Source: Paludibacteraceae bacterium
GTDB taxonomy: Bacteria; Bacteroidota; Bacteroidia; Bacteroidales; Paludibacteraceae
DNA length: 46,886 bases
Assembly: GCA_024683975.1 (NCBI GenBank)
Contig: JAIKXR010000072.1
Coordinates: 1-46,886, forward strand
Direction: 5' to 3'
In this document: positions 10,201 to 19,215 of the stretch, one piece after another
Layout of the letters: each line of letters starts with the position of its first letter
Position numbering within the stretch: the stretch's first letter is position 1
The notes under the pieces: model-generated
Told to the model about the DNA's origin: nothing
Seen by the model: only the letters and a program-made list of their open reading frames with translations
Database searches by the model: none
Position numbers and translations under genes: made by a program

Positions 10201-10484
10201 GTTGTTTTACCGGCATTAAGTATGATCAGTTCCACTGTTGCTTTATATCCGTCTGCTTCAATTATCAACTCCTCGTCACCGGCTTGCAAGCCGATGAAGG
10301 AGAAATTGCCGTTGGCATTGGTAAAGGTCGAAATGTCTTGATTGCCTAATGTCACTGTCGCTCCGGCTATGCCTTTTCCGGTCTGTGACGAGGCGACCTT
10401 GCCTGTAAGCGCAGACTGCTCATTCTGTGCCCATAGGGTTGTGACTGCCGATATGGCGATAAGAATGGAGAGAATTTTCTTCAT
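7257..10484 (-). CDS. TonB-dependent outer-membrane receptor with CarboxypepD_reg domain
   Basis: 1075 residues. It has a signal peptide (cleavage near Ala-Gln 20), an N-terminal carboxypeptidase-regulatory-like beta domain (about 23-105) with the GKVASSQTGKGIAGATV start, then plug and beta-barrel sequence ending in the aromatic terminus FYLTLTYKF expected of a barrel inserted by BamA. It is the import channel of an energised transport pair with the DUF5689 lipoprotein. The ligand cannot be told from sequence. It starts 17 nt after the asnS stop, an odd place for a nutrient receptor. Confidence 0.9.
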   Translation of the reverse strand: MKKILSILIAISAVTTLWAQNEQSALTGKVASSQTGKGIAGATVTLGNQDISTFTNANGNFSFIGLQAGDEELIIEADGYKATVELIILNAGKTTVLDVIQLQPDIAKETQDEVLLNLADQELNDDEGSTQEQASVTSSSKDVFNSLTSWAWSSARYRNRGYSQTYETYYVEGLSFNSAERGQFNFSAMGGLNDASRYKETNQGIEATNYTFGGLGNATNYLMGATRYAQGWKVGMAATNRNYKGVVRATYSSGLLDNGWAFAAQVAYRGTPYVDKKGRIGEGIEYNSLGYFFSAEKHWGERHKLNIITFGAPTVRGQSAAVTQEVYDLTNQFNSTQWGWNNYNPYWGYLNGQMRNSRIVHSYDPTIVLGYNFKIDNHQLLHVGLGGHYSFYSNSALNFYNAPDPRPDYYRNMPSFLWDGQIGDNGNFINKDMNGKALGNGFYDEAGNYVGGSIDRTTYMRMYNDWTSRNSQTTQIDWDAIYLANRANNINNPNGSARYIQERRHNDIGELVASGLYQNTQFDHLKMTAGLEMKESEGHHYKSIDDLLGGNQWIDIDPFAERDIAELAENIGMTQSQMAIVKQNDVILNADGTIADAKVIKRDNRFGYDYRINMINSKTWYQNEWNWRNFDLYYAVQVAYSQIQRTTTMLNGRAVYLSMLQKGMQDYYIGQEGSDVIKNGQLVKTLNNYHGFRHHFVDPSFKAGFTYKINGRNHIRFNALAMTQAPLARNAYISPRVHDRAVASIYTHDTANSLKDYYGASEKIVGGDLTYEFNYTVVRGRVTGFYSRFWDGMELNGYYDDEARTFVNQAMTGLNRRHCGIEAAAAVKLGTYFTLSAATSAGDYRYTSNASVVTSAENGMALGTTANGNVYALRDSVMMKGVRVSNGPQVNASLKLSFFHPKMWFADITLSYYDMNYLGVAPSRRLKSLYTDVTYDDLTGNAINVNGSYKDAGALTGDSDSNGKPNLKYPYNILDQQEKLTDDNVWNRFLIDLSIGKLIYLPQRQSLSINLSCSNIGNNVHFKTGGYQQARLPRATKQGMADNANSVITANAWKFPAKYYYAWGANFYLTLTYKF

Positions 10485-10501
10485 ATCTATATTGTTTTTT
10501 A

Positions 10502-11911
10502 TTAGTATTCAGCGTTTTTAGGTGTACGCGGGAACGGTATGACATCGCGTATGTTCTGCATACCTGTCACGAACAGCATCAGCCGCTCAAAGCCCAGTCC
10601 GAAGCCTGCATGGGGTGCCGAACCGAACCGGCGGGTGTCCAAGTACCATTGGTAGTTCGACATATCCATTCTTCTGCGTTTGATTTCGGTATCAAGTTTG
10701 TCGTAATTCTCTTCACGGACAGACCCGCCTATAATCTCGCCTATCTGCGGGAACAGCACGTCCGTACCTTGTACCGTTTCTTTACCTGTCTCTTCGCCAA
10801 CGTTCTGTTTCATATAGAATGCTTTGATGTCGCGGGGGTAGTCGGTCATTATCACAGGTTTGCGGAAATGTTCTTCTACGAGATAACGCTCGTGTTCCGA
10901 ACTCAGGTCATCGCCCCAGTTGCACGGAAACTCAAACTTCTTGCCGTTCCTGATGGCTTCTTGCAGAATACTGATGCCTTCAGTATAAGGCAGGCGGACG
11001 AAATCAGTTTCCACCACGCTCTGCAGACGGTCTGTCAGTCCCTTGTCAACGAACTGATTGAGGAATTGCAGGTCGTCTTGGCAATGTTCCAAAGCCCAGC
11101 GGACACAGTACTTGATAAAGTCTTCTTCTATGTCCATCAGTTCTTTCTTGTCGATGAAGGCTACTTCGGGTTCTATCATCCAGAACTCAGCCAAGTGACG
11201 CGGGGTATTGGAGTTCTCGGCACGGAAAGTGGGACCAAAAGTATAGATTTTGCCCAAGGCCAACGCGCCTAACTCGCCTTCTAACTGTCCGCTTACGGTC
11301 AGCGAGGTCATCTTGCCGAAAAAATCGTCCGAATAGTCTATATGTCCGTTTTCATCGTACTTGAGTTTGTACAGGTTCTTTGTTGTCACTTGGAACATCT
11401 GTCCCGCGCCTTCCGCGTCTGAAGCTGTAATCAGAGGAGTATGGAAGTAATAGTAGCCGTGTTCATGAAAGTAGGTGTGAATAGCCATTGCCATATTGTG
11501 GCGTATGCGGAACACCGCCCCGAAAGTGTTGGTGCGAGGACGGAGATGGGCTATCGTACGCAGGTACTCCATACTCAGTCCTTTCTTTTGCAGGGGGTAC
11601 TGATTAGGGTCGGCGGTGCCATACACCTCAAGATCCGTCATTTGTATCTCCACGTCCTGACCTGCGCCTTGTGAAGGAACCAATATACCTGTGGCTGATA
11701 TGCACGAACCGGTTGTGACGGGCTTGAGCTGTTCCTCGCTGAAACGTGTCATATCTGCCACTATCTGTATATTCTTTATGGTCGAACCGTCATTGAGAGC
11801 TATGAAACTTACTTGTTTGTTTCCTCGGCGGCTGCGTACCCAACCGCGAACATTGATTTCACTGTTAAAGGCTTTGCTCTTCAAAGCGGTTTGAATGTCT
11901 GTGCGTTGCAT
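10502..11911 (-). CDS. asnS: Asparaginyl-tRNA synthetase
   Basis: Charges tRNA-Asn with asparagine. The 469-residue protein has the N-terminal OB-fold anticodon-binding domain ([19 protein letters not shown]), class II motif 2 ([20 protein letters not shown], the RAENS signature typical of AsnRS) and motif 3 ([15 protein letters not shown]). Length is normal. It is the first gene of a leftward block that continues into the TonB receptor and the NAD synthetase gene. Confidence 0.97.
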   Translation of the reverse strand: MQRTDIQTALKSKAFNSEINVRGWVRSRRGNKQVSFIALNDGSTIKNIQIVADMTRFSEEQLKPVTTGSCISATGILVPSQGAGQDVEIQMTDLEVYGTADPNQYPLQKKGLSMEYLRTIAHLRPRTNTFGAVFRIRHNMAMAIHTYFHEHGYYYFHTPLITASDAEGAGQMFQVTTKNLYKLKYDENGHIDYSDDFFGKMTSLTVSGQLEGELGALALGKIYTFGPTFRAENSNTPRHLAEFWMIEPEVAFIDKKELMDIEEDFIKYCVRWALEHCQDDLQFLNQFVDKGLTDRLQSVVETDFVRLPYTEGISILQEAIRNGKKFEFPCNWGDDLSSEHERYLVEEHFRKPVIMTDYPRDIKAFYMKQNVGEETGKETVQGTDVLFPQIGEIIGGSVREENYDKLDTEIKRRRMDMSNYQWYLDTRRFGSAPHAGFGLGFERLMLFVTGMQNIRDVIPFPRTPKNAEY

Positions 11912-11980
11912 ATTATTATTGTATTTATAATTATCAATTATCTTCTCCCGCCCACTAAACCGTATAAATACGGGAGGTAC

Positions 11981-12002
11981 AGCGGGTGCTTAGCGGGTTG
12001 TT
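11981..12002. repeat. 11-bp direct repeat, 2 copies
   Basis: AGCGGGTGCTT is followed at once by AGCGGGTTGTT in the 106-bp gap between the dnaB stop and the asnS start. It is short and would be ignored alone; it is listed because several other 11-bp arrays occur in this window. Confidence 0.45.
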
Positions 12003-12017
12003 AGTATGTGATTCCCG

Positions 12018-13568
12018 TTAGAATGGGGGCATATTGTCGTCAGAATCGCTGCTCACCGATATTCCATCCGGTGTTTCTGTGTATGTTGTTTCGGAATTTT
12101 GATTCATTTTAGAGTGGAACACCCCGTGTAATTCGTCAGAAGGAATGGCATCGTCCTCGTTTTGGAACTTGGCATACTGGGCGCGGAAACGCAACCAGAT
12201 ATCATCGGTCGCTCCGTTACGATGCTTGGCGACTATTATTTGTCCCAAACCAATCAAACTATTCCTTCCGGGAGTCTTGTCGTCATTCGTTATGCCATAG
12301 TATTCGGGGCGGTGAATAAAGCATACTATGTCTGCGTCTTGCTCTATCGCTCCTGATTCGCGAAGGTCACTCAACTGGGGTTTCTTGCCGGCTATACCTG
12401 TGCCGCCGCGTTGCTCTACGCTACGGTTTAGCTGCGACAACGCTAGTATAGGTATATCCAATTCTTTTGCCAAGGCTTTCAGATTGCGCGAAATGATACT
12501 CACCTCTTGCTCACGCGAACCGAAATTGACACCGTTAGCGTTCATAAGTTGCAGGTAGTCAATGATGATTATCTGCACGTGTTTTTCTCTAACCAGTTTG
12601 CGTGCCTTCGAGCGGAATTCCAGAATCGACATTGCCGGCGTGTCGTCCAAGTAAAGGGGCGCATTGCTCAGTTCGCCTACTTTGCTGTCTAATTGCGCCC
12701 ATTCGGTTTGACTGAGATTGCCGTTCTTTATCTTTTCTCCCGGTATCTCGCATACGTTCATTATCAAACGGTTGGCTAATTGTACGTTCGACATCTCAAG
12801 CGAGAACATTGCCACCGGTATATTGTAATTGACGGCTATGTTTTTAGCCATTGACAGCACGAATGCCGTTTTGCCCATCGCAGGACGGGCTGCTATTATT
12901 ATCAGGTCACTTTTTTGCCAACCGCTTGTTATCTTGTCCAATAAGGTGAAACCTGACGGAATACCGCTTATATTGCCCTTGTTTTCAGCGGCTTTATGCA
13001 TTCGGTTGAAAGCTTCCGACAGAACGGAATCAATCTTCACCACATCGCGTTTCTGGTTGCGTTGTGATATGGCAAAGATTTTTCCTTCAGCCTCTTCCAA
13101 CAGTTCGTCCACGTCTTGTGTCTCGTCGTAGCCTTTTTCCTCCACTTCGGCTGCCATTCTGATCAGTTCGCGGGCGGTGGCTTTCTGTGCCACTATCTGG
13201 GCGTGATAACGAAGGTGGGCTGTTGATGCCACTTTGCGGGTCAGTTCGCTCAAGTATGCCACGCCGCCGGCTTCTTCCAACGTGCCTAATGTCCGCAGAC
13301 GGTCGGTGACTGACAGCAAGTCTATTGGTTGGTCCTTGACAGACAGCGACACTAATGCGTCAAATATTCTTTGATGCTTGTCCGAGTAGAACGAATCGGT
13401 ACGTAGTAGGTCGCTGACCATCGAGAAGGCCTCTTTGTCAAGCATCAACGCACCCAATACAAACTCCTCTATTTCCAATGCCTGTGGAGGCAGTTTGCCC
13501 ATATCATTGGCTCCAACCTTGCGTGGCGCAGGTTCTTTGCGTGTTTTGTTAGTGGCTGAGGCGGGCAT
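12018..13568 (-). CDS. dnaB: Replicative DNA helicase
   Basis: Hexameric helicase that unwinds DNA ahead of the replisome. The N-terminal primase-binding domain begins LPPQALEIEEFVLGALMLD. The RecA-like motor has Walker A (ARPAMGKTAF), Walker B (IIIIDYLQLM), and the ALSQLNRSVEQR motif. Start chosen at ATG 13568 (MPASATNK...), which gives a basic N-terminal tail like other Bacteroidales DnaB proteins and overlaps the meaB 3' end by 20 nt. A longer form from 13595 is possible. Transcribed after meaB. Confidence 0.95.
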   Translation of the reverse strand: MPASATNKTRKEPAPRKVGANDMGKLPPQALEIEEFVLGALMLDKEAFSMVSDLLRTDSFYSDKHQRIFDALVSLSVKDQPIDLLSVTDRLRTLGTLEEAGGVAYLSELTRKVASTAHLRYHAQIVAQKATARELIRMAAEVEEKGYDETQDVDELLEEAEGKIFAISQRNQKRDVVKIDSVLSEAFNRMHKAAENKGNISGIPSGFTLLDKITSGWQKSDLIIIAARPAMGKTAFVLSMAKNIAVNYNIPVAMFSLEMSNVQLANRLIMNVCEIPGEKIKNGNLSQTEWAQLDSKVGELSNAPLYLDDTPAMSILEFRSKARKLVREKHVQIIIIDYLQLMNANGVNFGSREQEVSIISRNLKALAKELDIPILALSQLNRSVEQRGGTGIAGKKPQLSDLRESGAIEQDADIVCFIHRPEYYGITNDDKTPGRNSLIGLGQIIVAKHRNGATDDIWLRFRAQYAKFQNEDDAIPSDELHGVFHSKMNQNSETTYTETPDGISVSSDSDDNMPPF

Positions 13569-14640
13569 ACGTTTCCAATAGTTTATGGGCAGCAATGAAA
13601 CTGCTTATCTTGTTGTTCAGTACGTCTTGTTCCATCTGTGAAATAAGCAGTTCCATCGTCTGGTTCTGGTAGAAACCGTTCAGCAGCGCAGAGTTGATTG
13701 TTTCGTACATCCAGTACTTGGCCTGCTGTGTGCGGCGATGGTCGAAGTAACCGTTCTCTTTGGTGAAGTGTATATAATCTTCCACCATTTTCCACACTTT
13801 CAGTACGCCAGTCTTGTCTATTGATGAGCAGGTTTCGGCGTATGGTTGCCATCCCGATTCGGGTGGCGGGAAGAGTGCGAGGGCGTTTTTGAAACTTACT
13901 TTGGCTGCTTGTGCGCGTTCTATGTTGCTGCCGTCGCATTTGTTGATGGCTATTCCGTCTGCCATCTCCATTATGCCGCGCTTGATGCCTTGCAGTTCGT
14001 CGCCTGTGCCGGTTACTTGCAATAGCAGGAAAAAGTCCACCATTGAATGGGCTGCCGTCTCGCTTTGCCCCACGCCTACCGTCTCCACCATTATGGTGTC
14101 GAATCCGGCTGCCTCACAGAGTACTATCGTCTCGCGTGTTTTTCTCGCCACGCCGCCCAGACTGCCTGCTGACGGGGAAGGGCGGATGAAGGCGTTGGCC
14201 TCTGTCGAAAGCTCGTTCATTCGTGTCTTGTCGCCTAATATCGACCCTTTGCTCCTTTCGGAGGAAGGGTCGATAGCGAGAACGGCAAGTCTCTTGCCCT
14301 GATGACAGAGCATTGTGCCGAGCGCTTCTATGAAAGTCGATTTACCTGCCCCGGGAACACCCGTTATGCCCAAGCGGACCGAATTGCCGGAGTAGGGCAG
14401 ACAACGCTCGATCACTTTTTGCGCAATCTCCTGATCTTTGGCGAGACTGCTCTCAATCAGCGTCACGGCCTGACCTAACAGGGTGATGTCGCCGCGAAGT
14501 ATGCCATTCACATACTCATCAACCGACAACTCGCGTTTCTGACGGCGAAAAGTGGCGTAGGGATTGACTTGAGGCAGGTTCTTCACTCCCTCGTTCACTA
14601 TCAGTCCCTTGTATTGCTTGTCGTTTTCCGGATGAACCAT
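13549..14640 (-). CDS. meaB: Methylmalonyl-CoA mutase-associated GTPase
   Basis: G3E/SIMIBI GTPase that protects and reloads B12-dependent methylmalonyl-CoA mutase, part of the succinate-propionate route common in Bacteroidales. The 363-residue protein has the P-loop GVPGAGKST, the switch region VETVGVGQSE, and the NKCDG base-recognition motif. The mutase genes themselves are not in this window. It overlaps dnaB and lies 41 nt downstream of the DUF1573 gene. Confidence 0.93.
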   Translation of the reverse strand: MVHPENDKQYKGLIVNEGVKNLPQVNPYATFRRQKRELSVDEYVNGILRGDITLLGQAVTLIESSLAKDQEIAQKVIERCLPYSGNSVRLGITGVPGAGKSTFIEALGTMLCHQGKRLAVLAIDPSSERSKGSILGDKTRMNELSTEANAFIRPSPSAGSLGGVARKTRETIVLCEAAGFDTIMVETVGVGQSETAAHSMVDFFLLLQVTGTGDELQGIKRGIMEMADGIAINKCDGSNIERAQAAKVSFKNALALFPPPESGWQPYAETCSSIDKTGVLKVWKMVEDYIHFTKENGYFDHRRTQQAKYWMYETINSALLNGFYQNQTMELLISQMEQDVLNNKISSFIAAHKLLETYARLSH

Positions 14641-14681
14641 AATTGATGAATTAAAACCGTGGAGATTTTGGAATTTTCCTT

Positions 14682-15758
14682 TTACTCAACTGTCCAGCGC
14701 AGGGTCACTTTCTTTACGCTTTGTTTAGGATCGTTGCTGATTACAGTGACCGGCAGTTCATAGTTGCCTGCCTCTGTGGTCTTTAGTTGAACCGTGCAGT
14801 TGCCTTTTTTGCCGGAGCGGATTGCTTTGGGGCGTGTGATGTCCATCTTCTCTGGGTCTGCCATTATGCGGTGAATGAGCAACGGGTCTTGGCCGGCATT
14901 GGAAATATGGATGGTTGTTTTGCCCTTCTTTCCCTTGGCGAATGTGCCGAGGTTAAGCTCGCTGCTGACGGTTATGATAGGGGCATTGGCTATTTGCTCT
15001 TCTGTCATCTTTGAGAAGTCCTCCACTACGTTGGCGAGAACCTTGATTTTGTACGACTCGTCTTTCTTGTTGTTGATAACGAGGTACATATATTCTTCCA
15101 TCTGACCGTAGGTCGGGAACAACTCTGAATCAAAACGTATATGCATTGTGCCTTTTTGGTCTTTTTCCAGTGCCAGTTCCTTAGGGTCGTTGGCTGTGGG
15201 AGAAACCAAAATGTAATTGTTGTCATTAATGCAGTTGACAGTCACGGTCTGTTCTTTCTGGTTGGCGTAGCTGATAGTATTGGTCACAACCGCGCCTTTC
15301 TTCACTTCGCCGAAGTCCATCACATCGGTCACTAAACTCAATTCGCCCATCTTGACGGGGAACTTGTCCACCGGCTTGACCGTCTTAGGTATAACCTCGC
15401 CCCTGATGTAAAGTTTGGTTGTCGTTGCCTTTGCGTTAGATGTGACGGTAATGGTCTTGGTGAAAGTTCCGGGACGGCCGTTAGGGTTGTATGTCACAGT
15501 TATTTGCCCCTCCTGTCCGGGTTCAACCGGCTCTTTGGTCCATTTGGGAGTGGTGCAACCGCAACTGGCACGTACGTTGTTCAGTACCAATGGCGACATA
15601 CCGCTGTTGCGGAACTTGAATACCGTGGTCACACGGCCGTCAGCCTCGTTAATTTTGCCAAAATTGTGTTCTGTCTTTTCATACTCAATGACAGGCTCCT
15701 GAGCGAACAGCATACCCGCTGTCATTACGCTCGCTAAGATCATAAAAATCTTTTTCAT
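14682..15758 (-). CDS. Exported DUF1573-domain protein
   Basis: 358 residues with a signal peptide (MKKIFMILASVMTAGMLFAQ). Two to three Ig-like DUF1573 modules follow, starting at YEKTEHNFGKINEADG, with the family hallmark ASCGCTTPKW near residue 65 and later blocks beginning DFGEVKKGAVV and ELNLGTFAKGKKG. These proteins are abundant in Bacteroidetes envelopes; their molecular role is unknown. Transcribed from the rel side and followed by meaB. Confidence 0.88.
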   Translation of the reverse strand: MKKIFMILASVMTAGMLFAQEPVIEYEKTEHNFGKINEADGRVTTVFKFRNSGMSPLVLNNVRASCGCTTPKWTKEPVEPGQEGQITVTYNPNGRPGTFTKTITVTSNAKATTTKLYIRGEVIPKTVKPVDKFPVKMGELSLVTDVMDFGEVKKGAVVTNTISYANQKEQTVTVNCINDNNYILVSPTANDPKELALEKDQKGTMHIRFDSELFPTYGQMEEYMYLVINNKKDESYKIKVLANVVEDFSKMTEEQIANAPIITVSSELNLGTFAKGKKGKTTIHISNAGQDPLLIHRIMADPEKMDITRPKAIRSGKKGNCTVQLKTTEAGNYELPVTVISNDPKQSVKKVTLRWTVE

Positions 15759-15787
15759 AACTTAATAATTTTATGTTTATTATATAA

Positions 15788-15815
15788 TTCTCAATTTTCA
15801 ATTCTCAGTTTTCAA
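15788..15815. repeat. 14-bp direct repeat, 2 copies
   Basis: TTCTCAATTTTCAA and TTCTCAGTTTTCAA lie back to back in the gap between the rel stop and the DUF1573 start. This AT-rich type of spacer is common between Bacteroidales genes. Confidence 0.6.
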
Positions 15816-15816
15816 T

Positions 15817-17568
15817 TCACTCCCTCACTTCTTCCACATCTGTCAGGTCGGGCAGTTTTTTCAGTTTTCTGCACAGTTTGCTGATTGACTCCTCGTCATA
15901 AACTGACAGCACTATCGTACACTCGAACCGCTTGTCCTCCACCTCTGTATGCAGACTTTTGAGGTTAAGATGCATATCTTCGCTGACAACACTCAAAATC
16001 TGTACCAAAACACCGAAATTGTCGTTCCCGCGAAGCAGAATCTTTATCCATTTCTGCTCTGTGACGTTCTTCTTCCCGTCCGAATGTTTGTTCAGATAAT
16101 GCTTGATGGCGCTTTGCGCTTTGGCGGTCAGTACCATATTCTGCCATTCGGGTTCGGGTTGTTGTTTTTGCGAAGTCAGTATCTCAACCTGGTCTCCTCC
16201 CATCAGTCGGTAACTGATGGACTCCATCTTGTGATTGACCTTCGCGCCTATGCAGTGTTCGCCCAACTCCGAGTGGATATAGTAGGCGAAGTCTAATATG
16301 GACGACCCTTTTGGGAGAGTCTTCATCTCGCCCTTGGGGGTAAAGACGAACACCTCGTCGGCAAACAGATTGAGTTTGAAAGTGTCCAGGAACGCCATAG
16401 CGTCGGAGTCAGGATGGTCTAAAATGTCTTTTATATCCAACAGCCAATGGTCAAGTTCCGATTCCTCGAAGTTCTCCGACTTGTATTTCCAGTGTGCGGC
16501 AAGCCCCTTCTCTGCCAGTTCGTGCATACGCTCGGAGCGTATCTGCACTTCCACCCAATAGCCGTACTTGCTCATTACCGTCACGTGCAATGCCTCGTAA
16601 CCGTTGGATTTGGGTATGGACACCCAATCGCGGATGCGCTCGGGGTGGGGACGGTAGATGGATGTCACTGCCGAATATATCCTCCAGCACTGGTCCTTTT
16701 CGGTCTCTCCTTCTTTCGGGGTAAAGATGATGCGGATGGCGAACAGGTCATAAACGTCTTCGAAGGCGATGTTCTTCTTTTGCATCTTCTCCCATATCGA
16801 ATAAACCGACTTGACGCGAGCGGAAATGGTGAAGTTCATTTCCATTGAGGTCAGTTCCTCCTTTATGGGTTTCATAAAGCCGATACGATGCTCTTTCTGT
16901 GTTTCCAGTACCTGCTCAAGTTTCTGCTCTATCTCCGAATAGATTTCGGGGTGCAGGTATCGGAAACTCAGGTCTTCCAGTTCGCTTTTGATAGGGAACA
17001 AGCCTAACCGGTGCGCCAACGGGGCATAGATGAGCATTGTCTCTTTGGCTATCTTCCTCTGGTTGGCAGCCGATTGTGCCGCTAATGTGCGCATATTGTG
17101 CAGACGGTCGGCTATCTTGATGAGTACCACGCGCACGTCGTCTGACATCGTGAGTACCAGTTTGCGGATGTTGGTGGCTTGTTTCTCGTCTTGGGTGGCA
17201 AACACTCCGCCGCTGATTTTGGTCAGACCGTTCACGATTATGGCGATTTTCTTGCCGAACCGTTGTTCGATGTCCTCCACCGTATAGTCGGTATCCTCCA
17301 CCACATCGTGCAGCAAAGCTGCGCATATACTCGTGCTGCCCAAACCTATTTCCTTGACCACAATGCGAGCCACTGCCAGCGGGTGCATTATGTATGCCTC
17401 ACCGCTCAACCGGCGGACACCGCGGTGAGCCTGATTGGCAAAATGAAAGGCCCTGGTGATAATCTCAACCTTCTGGCGGTGCATAGTGTGAGCGTAATCG
17501 TCTAACAATGCATCAAACTCCCGCTCTATCGTTTGCTCCTCTTCCTGTGAAAAATCGCTCTCTGTCAT
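15817..17568 (-). CDS. rel: Bifunctional (p)ppGpp synthetase/hydrolase, short form
   Basis: Makes and degrades the stringent-response alarmone. The hydrolase HD domain (about residues 40-200) keeps the HDVVEDTD metal motif and KIADRLHNMRTL. The synthetase domain (about 240-365) has RIRD before WVSIPKSNGYEALH, which fits the RxKD class of bifunctional enzymes rather than the ExDD class. TGS follows (DEVFVFTPKGEMKTLPKG, about 400-455) and an ACT domain closes the protein (about 505-580). At 583 residues it is well short of the roughly 730-750 usual for long RSH enzymes: the helical and zinc-finger region between TGS and ACT is reduced to about 50 residues. Confidence 0.92.
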   Translation of the reverse strand: MTESDFSQEEEQTIEREFDALLDDYAHTMHRQKVEIITRAFHFANQAHRGVRRLSGEAYIMHPLAVARIVVKEIGLGSTSICAALLHDVVEDTDYTVEDIEQRFGKKIAIIVNGLTKISGGVFATQDEKQATNIRKLVLTMSDDVRVVLIKIADRLHNMRTLAAQSAANQRKIAKETMLIYAPLAHRLGLFPIKSELEDLSFRYLHPEIYSEIEQKLEQVLETQKEHRIGFMKPIKEELTSMEMNFTISARVKSVYSIWEKMQKKNIAFEDVYDLFAIRIIFTPKEGETEKDQCWRIYSAVTSIYRPHPERIRDWVSIPKSNGYEALHVTVMSKYGYWVEVQIRSERMHELAEKGLAAHWKYKSENFEESELDHWLLDIKDILDHPDSDAMAFLDTFKLNLFADEVFVFTPKGEMKTLPKGSSILDFAYYIHSELGEHCIGAKVNHKMESISYRLMGGDQVEILTSQKQQPEPEWQNMVLTAKAQSAIKHYLNKHSDGKKNVTEQKWIKILLRGNDNFGVLVQILSVVSEDMHLNLKSLHTEVEDKRFECTIVLSVYDEESISKLCRKLKKLPDLTDVEEVRE

Positions 17569-17648
17569 TATGCAGTGAAAATTTTGTGTCAGTAAAGCTT
17601 GACTGAAACGTTATCCTGCTGTTTCTTTTTTATGCTGAAACAAGCGCG

Positions 17649-17792
17649 CAAAATTAAAAGACTTTCGCAATTTGTGCAACTTTTCTGTAATTTTATTGAA
17701 AATAATATCTTTTTCCTGCCGAATTTGTTTTTTTCTATGCTTTACGTGTGGCAAATCATGATTGTTGGCACTATTTTTGCAGCGTATTTTTG
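17649..17792. promoter_or_regulatory. Divergent promoter region between rel and the amidase gene
   Basis: The 302-bp gap holds, leftward, a minus-strand TAATTTTG (17649-17656) with GTTG 20 bp upstream. Rightward there are two TATTTTTG boxes (17772-17779 and 17785-17792); the second has ATTG at 17761-17764, spacer 20. The -7 boxes match the Bacteroidetes consensus exactly; the -33 boxes do so only in part. Confidence 0.45.
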
Positions 17793-17870
17793 TATGGTAC
17801 GCAACCTTTTTCGGTCGCGATAATTATCGGGTAGGCATTCGTCACAAATGCGTTAATTAAATTCATCATT

Positions 17871-19070
17871 ATGTGTAAAATCTTTCGTTCACTTGTTGTT
17901 TTCACTTTGTTACTGACTCCTGTCACTGTTTCGGCTTTCACCGTGGTCATAGATGCCGGACACGGCGGCAAGGACTATGGAGCCGTCGGCCATTATCTCA
18001 AACTTAATGAGAAAGACATCAACCTTGACATCTCTTTGCGTCTCGCCTCGAAGATTCGCACCGCTTATCCCGAAGTGAAAGTCGTTCTTACACGTTCGAC
18101 AGATGTTTTTATCCCTCTTCAGGAGCGTGCCAATATAGTCAATCGCAACAACGCTGACCTATTCATCTGTGTGCATACCAATTCGGCAGACTCCCGCAAA
18201 GCATACGGAGCGGAGGTTTTTATTCTCGGAACGGAAAAAATGGAAACCAACCTTGACGTTGCCATGCGTGAGAACTCGGTTATCAAATTGGAGGCTGATT
18301 ATCAAACAACTTATCAGGGCTTTGACCCCAACAGCATTGACTCGTATATCATTTTTGAGTTGATGCAGAACCAGTATATGGACAATAGTTTGCGCTTTGC
18401 ATCAATGGTTCAACAGCGTTTCGTCATAGACAACAAACGCACCGACCGTGGTGTGCGTCAGGCGGGTTTCCTGGTATTGCTCAGGTCAGCCTGTCCCAGT
18501 GTGCTGATTGAAATGGGATTTATATCCAATAAGGAAGAAGAGATTTATCTGGGATCGGACAAAGGCAAGAGAGAGATAACCGCAGCTATTTTCAACGCTT
18601 TCGCGGACTACTACAAACCCGAAGCAAAAGCGGATAAGAAACCTGAACAGAAAGCGGAGCAAAAGGTTGAGCAAAAGACCGAGCCAAAGTCTGAACAGAA
18701 AGCAGAACCCAAGTCAGAACAAAAGGCCGAGCCGAAGCCTGAACAAAAGGCTGAGCCAAAACAGGAGCAGAAAGACGGAAACAAACCGCAGGCAGGTTCC
18801 CAGACCAAACCGCAGCAGGCAAGTCCCCAGACAAAAAAAGAACAGGCAAAATATACGGTTCAACTTTTCGCATCGCGTCATTTGCTTAAGAGTAACGATA
18901 AGGAGTTTAAGGGGCTGAAAAACTGTTTCCGTGTCAAGCGTGGTGAGTGGTACAAGTATATGCACGGGCATTATGCCACCGAAGCGGAGGCTAAAGAAGC
19001 CTGCAAAAAACTTGACTCACAATTCAAAGGCTGTTTCGTAGTTCCCATCCCGGAGGATATACAAAAATAG
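17871..19070 (+). CDS. N-acetylmuramoyl-L-alanine amidase with SPOR domain
   Basis: Cuts the amide bond between peptidoglycan glycan and peptide. After a signal peptide (about residues 1-22) comes an Amidase_3 domain: zinc-binding IDAGHGGKDYGA, the NRNNADLFICVHTNSA block, and the catalytic Glu in VLIEMGFISNKEEE. A linker of about 75 residues follows, made of six-residue repeats close to PEQKAE/PKSEQKA. The C-terminal SPOR-like domain (KYTVQLFASRH to the end) should bind denuded glycans at division sites. It is transcribed away from rel and ends in a strong terminator. Confidence 0.93.
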   Translation: MCKIFRSLVVFTLLLTPVTVSAFTVVIDAGHGGKDYGAVGHYLKLNEKDINLDISLRLASKIRTAYPEVKVVLTRSTDVFIPLQERANIVNRNNADLFICVHTNSADSRKAYGAEVFILGTEKMETNLDVAMRENSVIKLEADYQTTYQGFDPNSIDSYIIFELMQNQYMDNSLRFASMVQQRFVIDNKRTDRGVRQAGFLVLLRSACPSVLIEMGFISNKEEEIYLGSDKGKREITAAIFNAFADYYKPEAKADKKPEQKAEQKVEQKTEPKSEQKAEPKSEQKAEPKPEQKAEPKQEQKDGNKPQAGSQTKPQQASPQTKKEQAKYTVQLFASRHLLKSNDKEFKGLKNCFRVKRGEWYKYMHGHYATEAEAKEACKKLDSQFKGCFVVPIPEDIQK

Positions 19071-19173
19071 TCCTTTACATAACTGTTGAAAGATGGTGCA
19101 TAATTATCGTTTTTTGGTACAGGTTGGTGGGCGTAATTAAGCACAAAATACAGATTGGGAAGAATAAGAAGAG

Positions 19174-19200
19174 AAAAGTCCGCTACAACAGCGGACTTTT
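19174..19200 (+). terminator. Rho-independent terminator after the amidase gene
   Basis: AAAAGTCCGCT - ACAAC - AGCGGACTTTT: a perfect 11-bp stem with a 5-nt loop, symmetrical enough to act on both strands. It separates the amidase gene from the leftward gene remnant at 19216-19428. Confidence 0.85.
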
Positions 19201-19215
19201 CGAGTGTATGGGAGA

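Noticed and set aside
13569..13595. Longer dnaB start (ATG 13595)
   Set aside because: It adds nine residues unlike other DnaB N-termini and deepens the overlap with meaB. It cannot be fully excluded.
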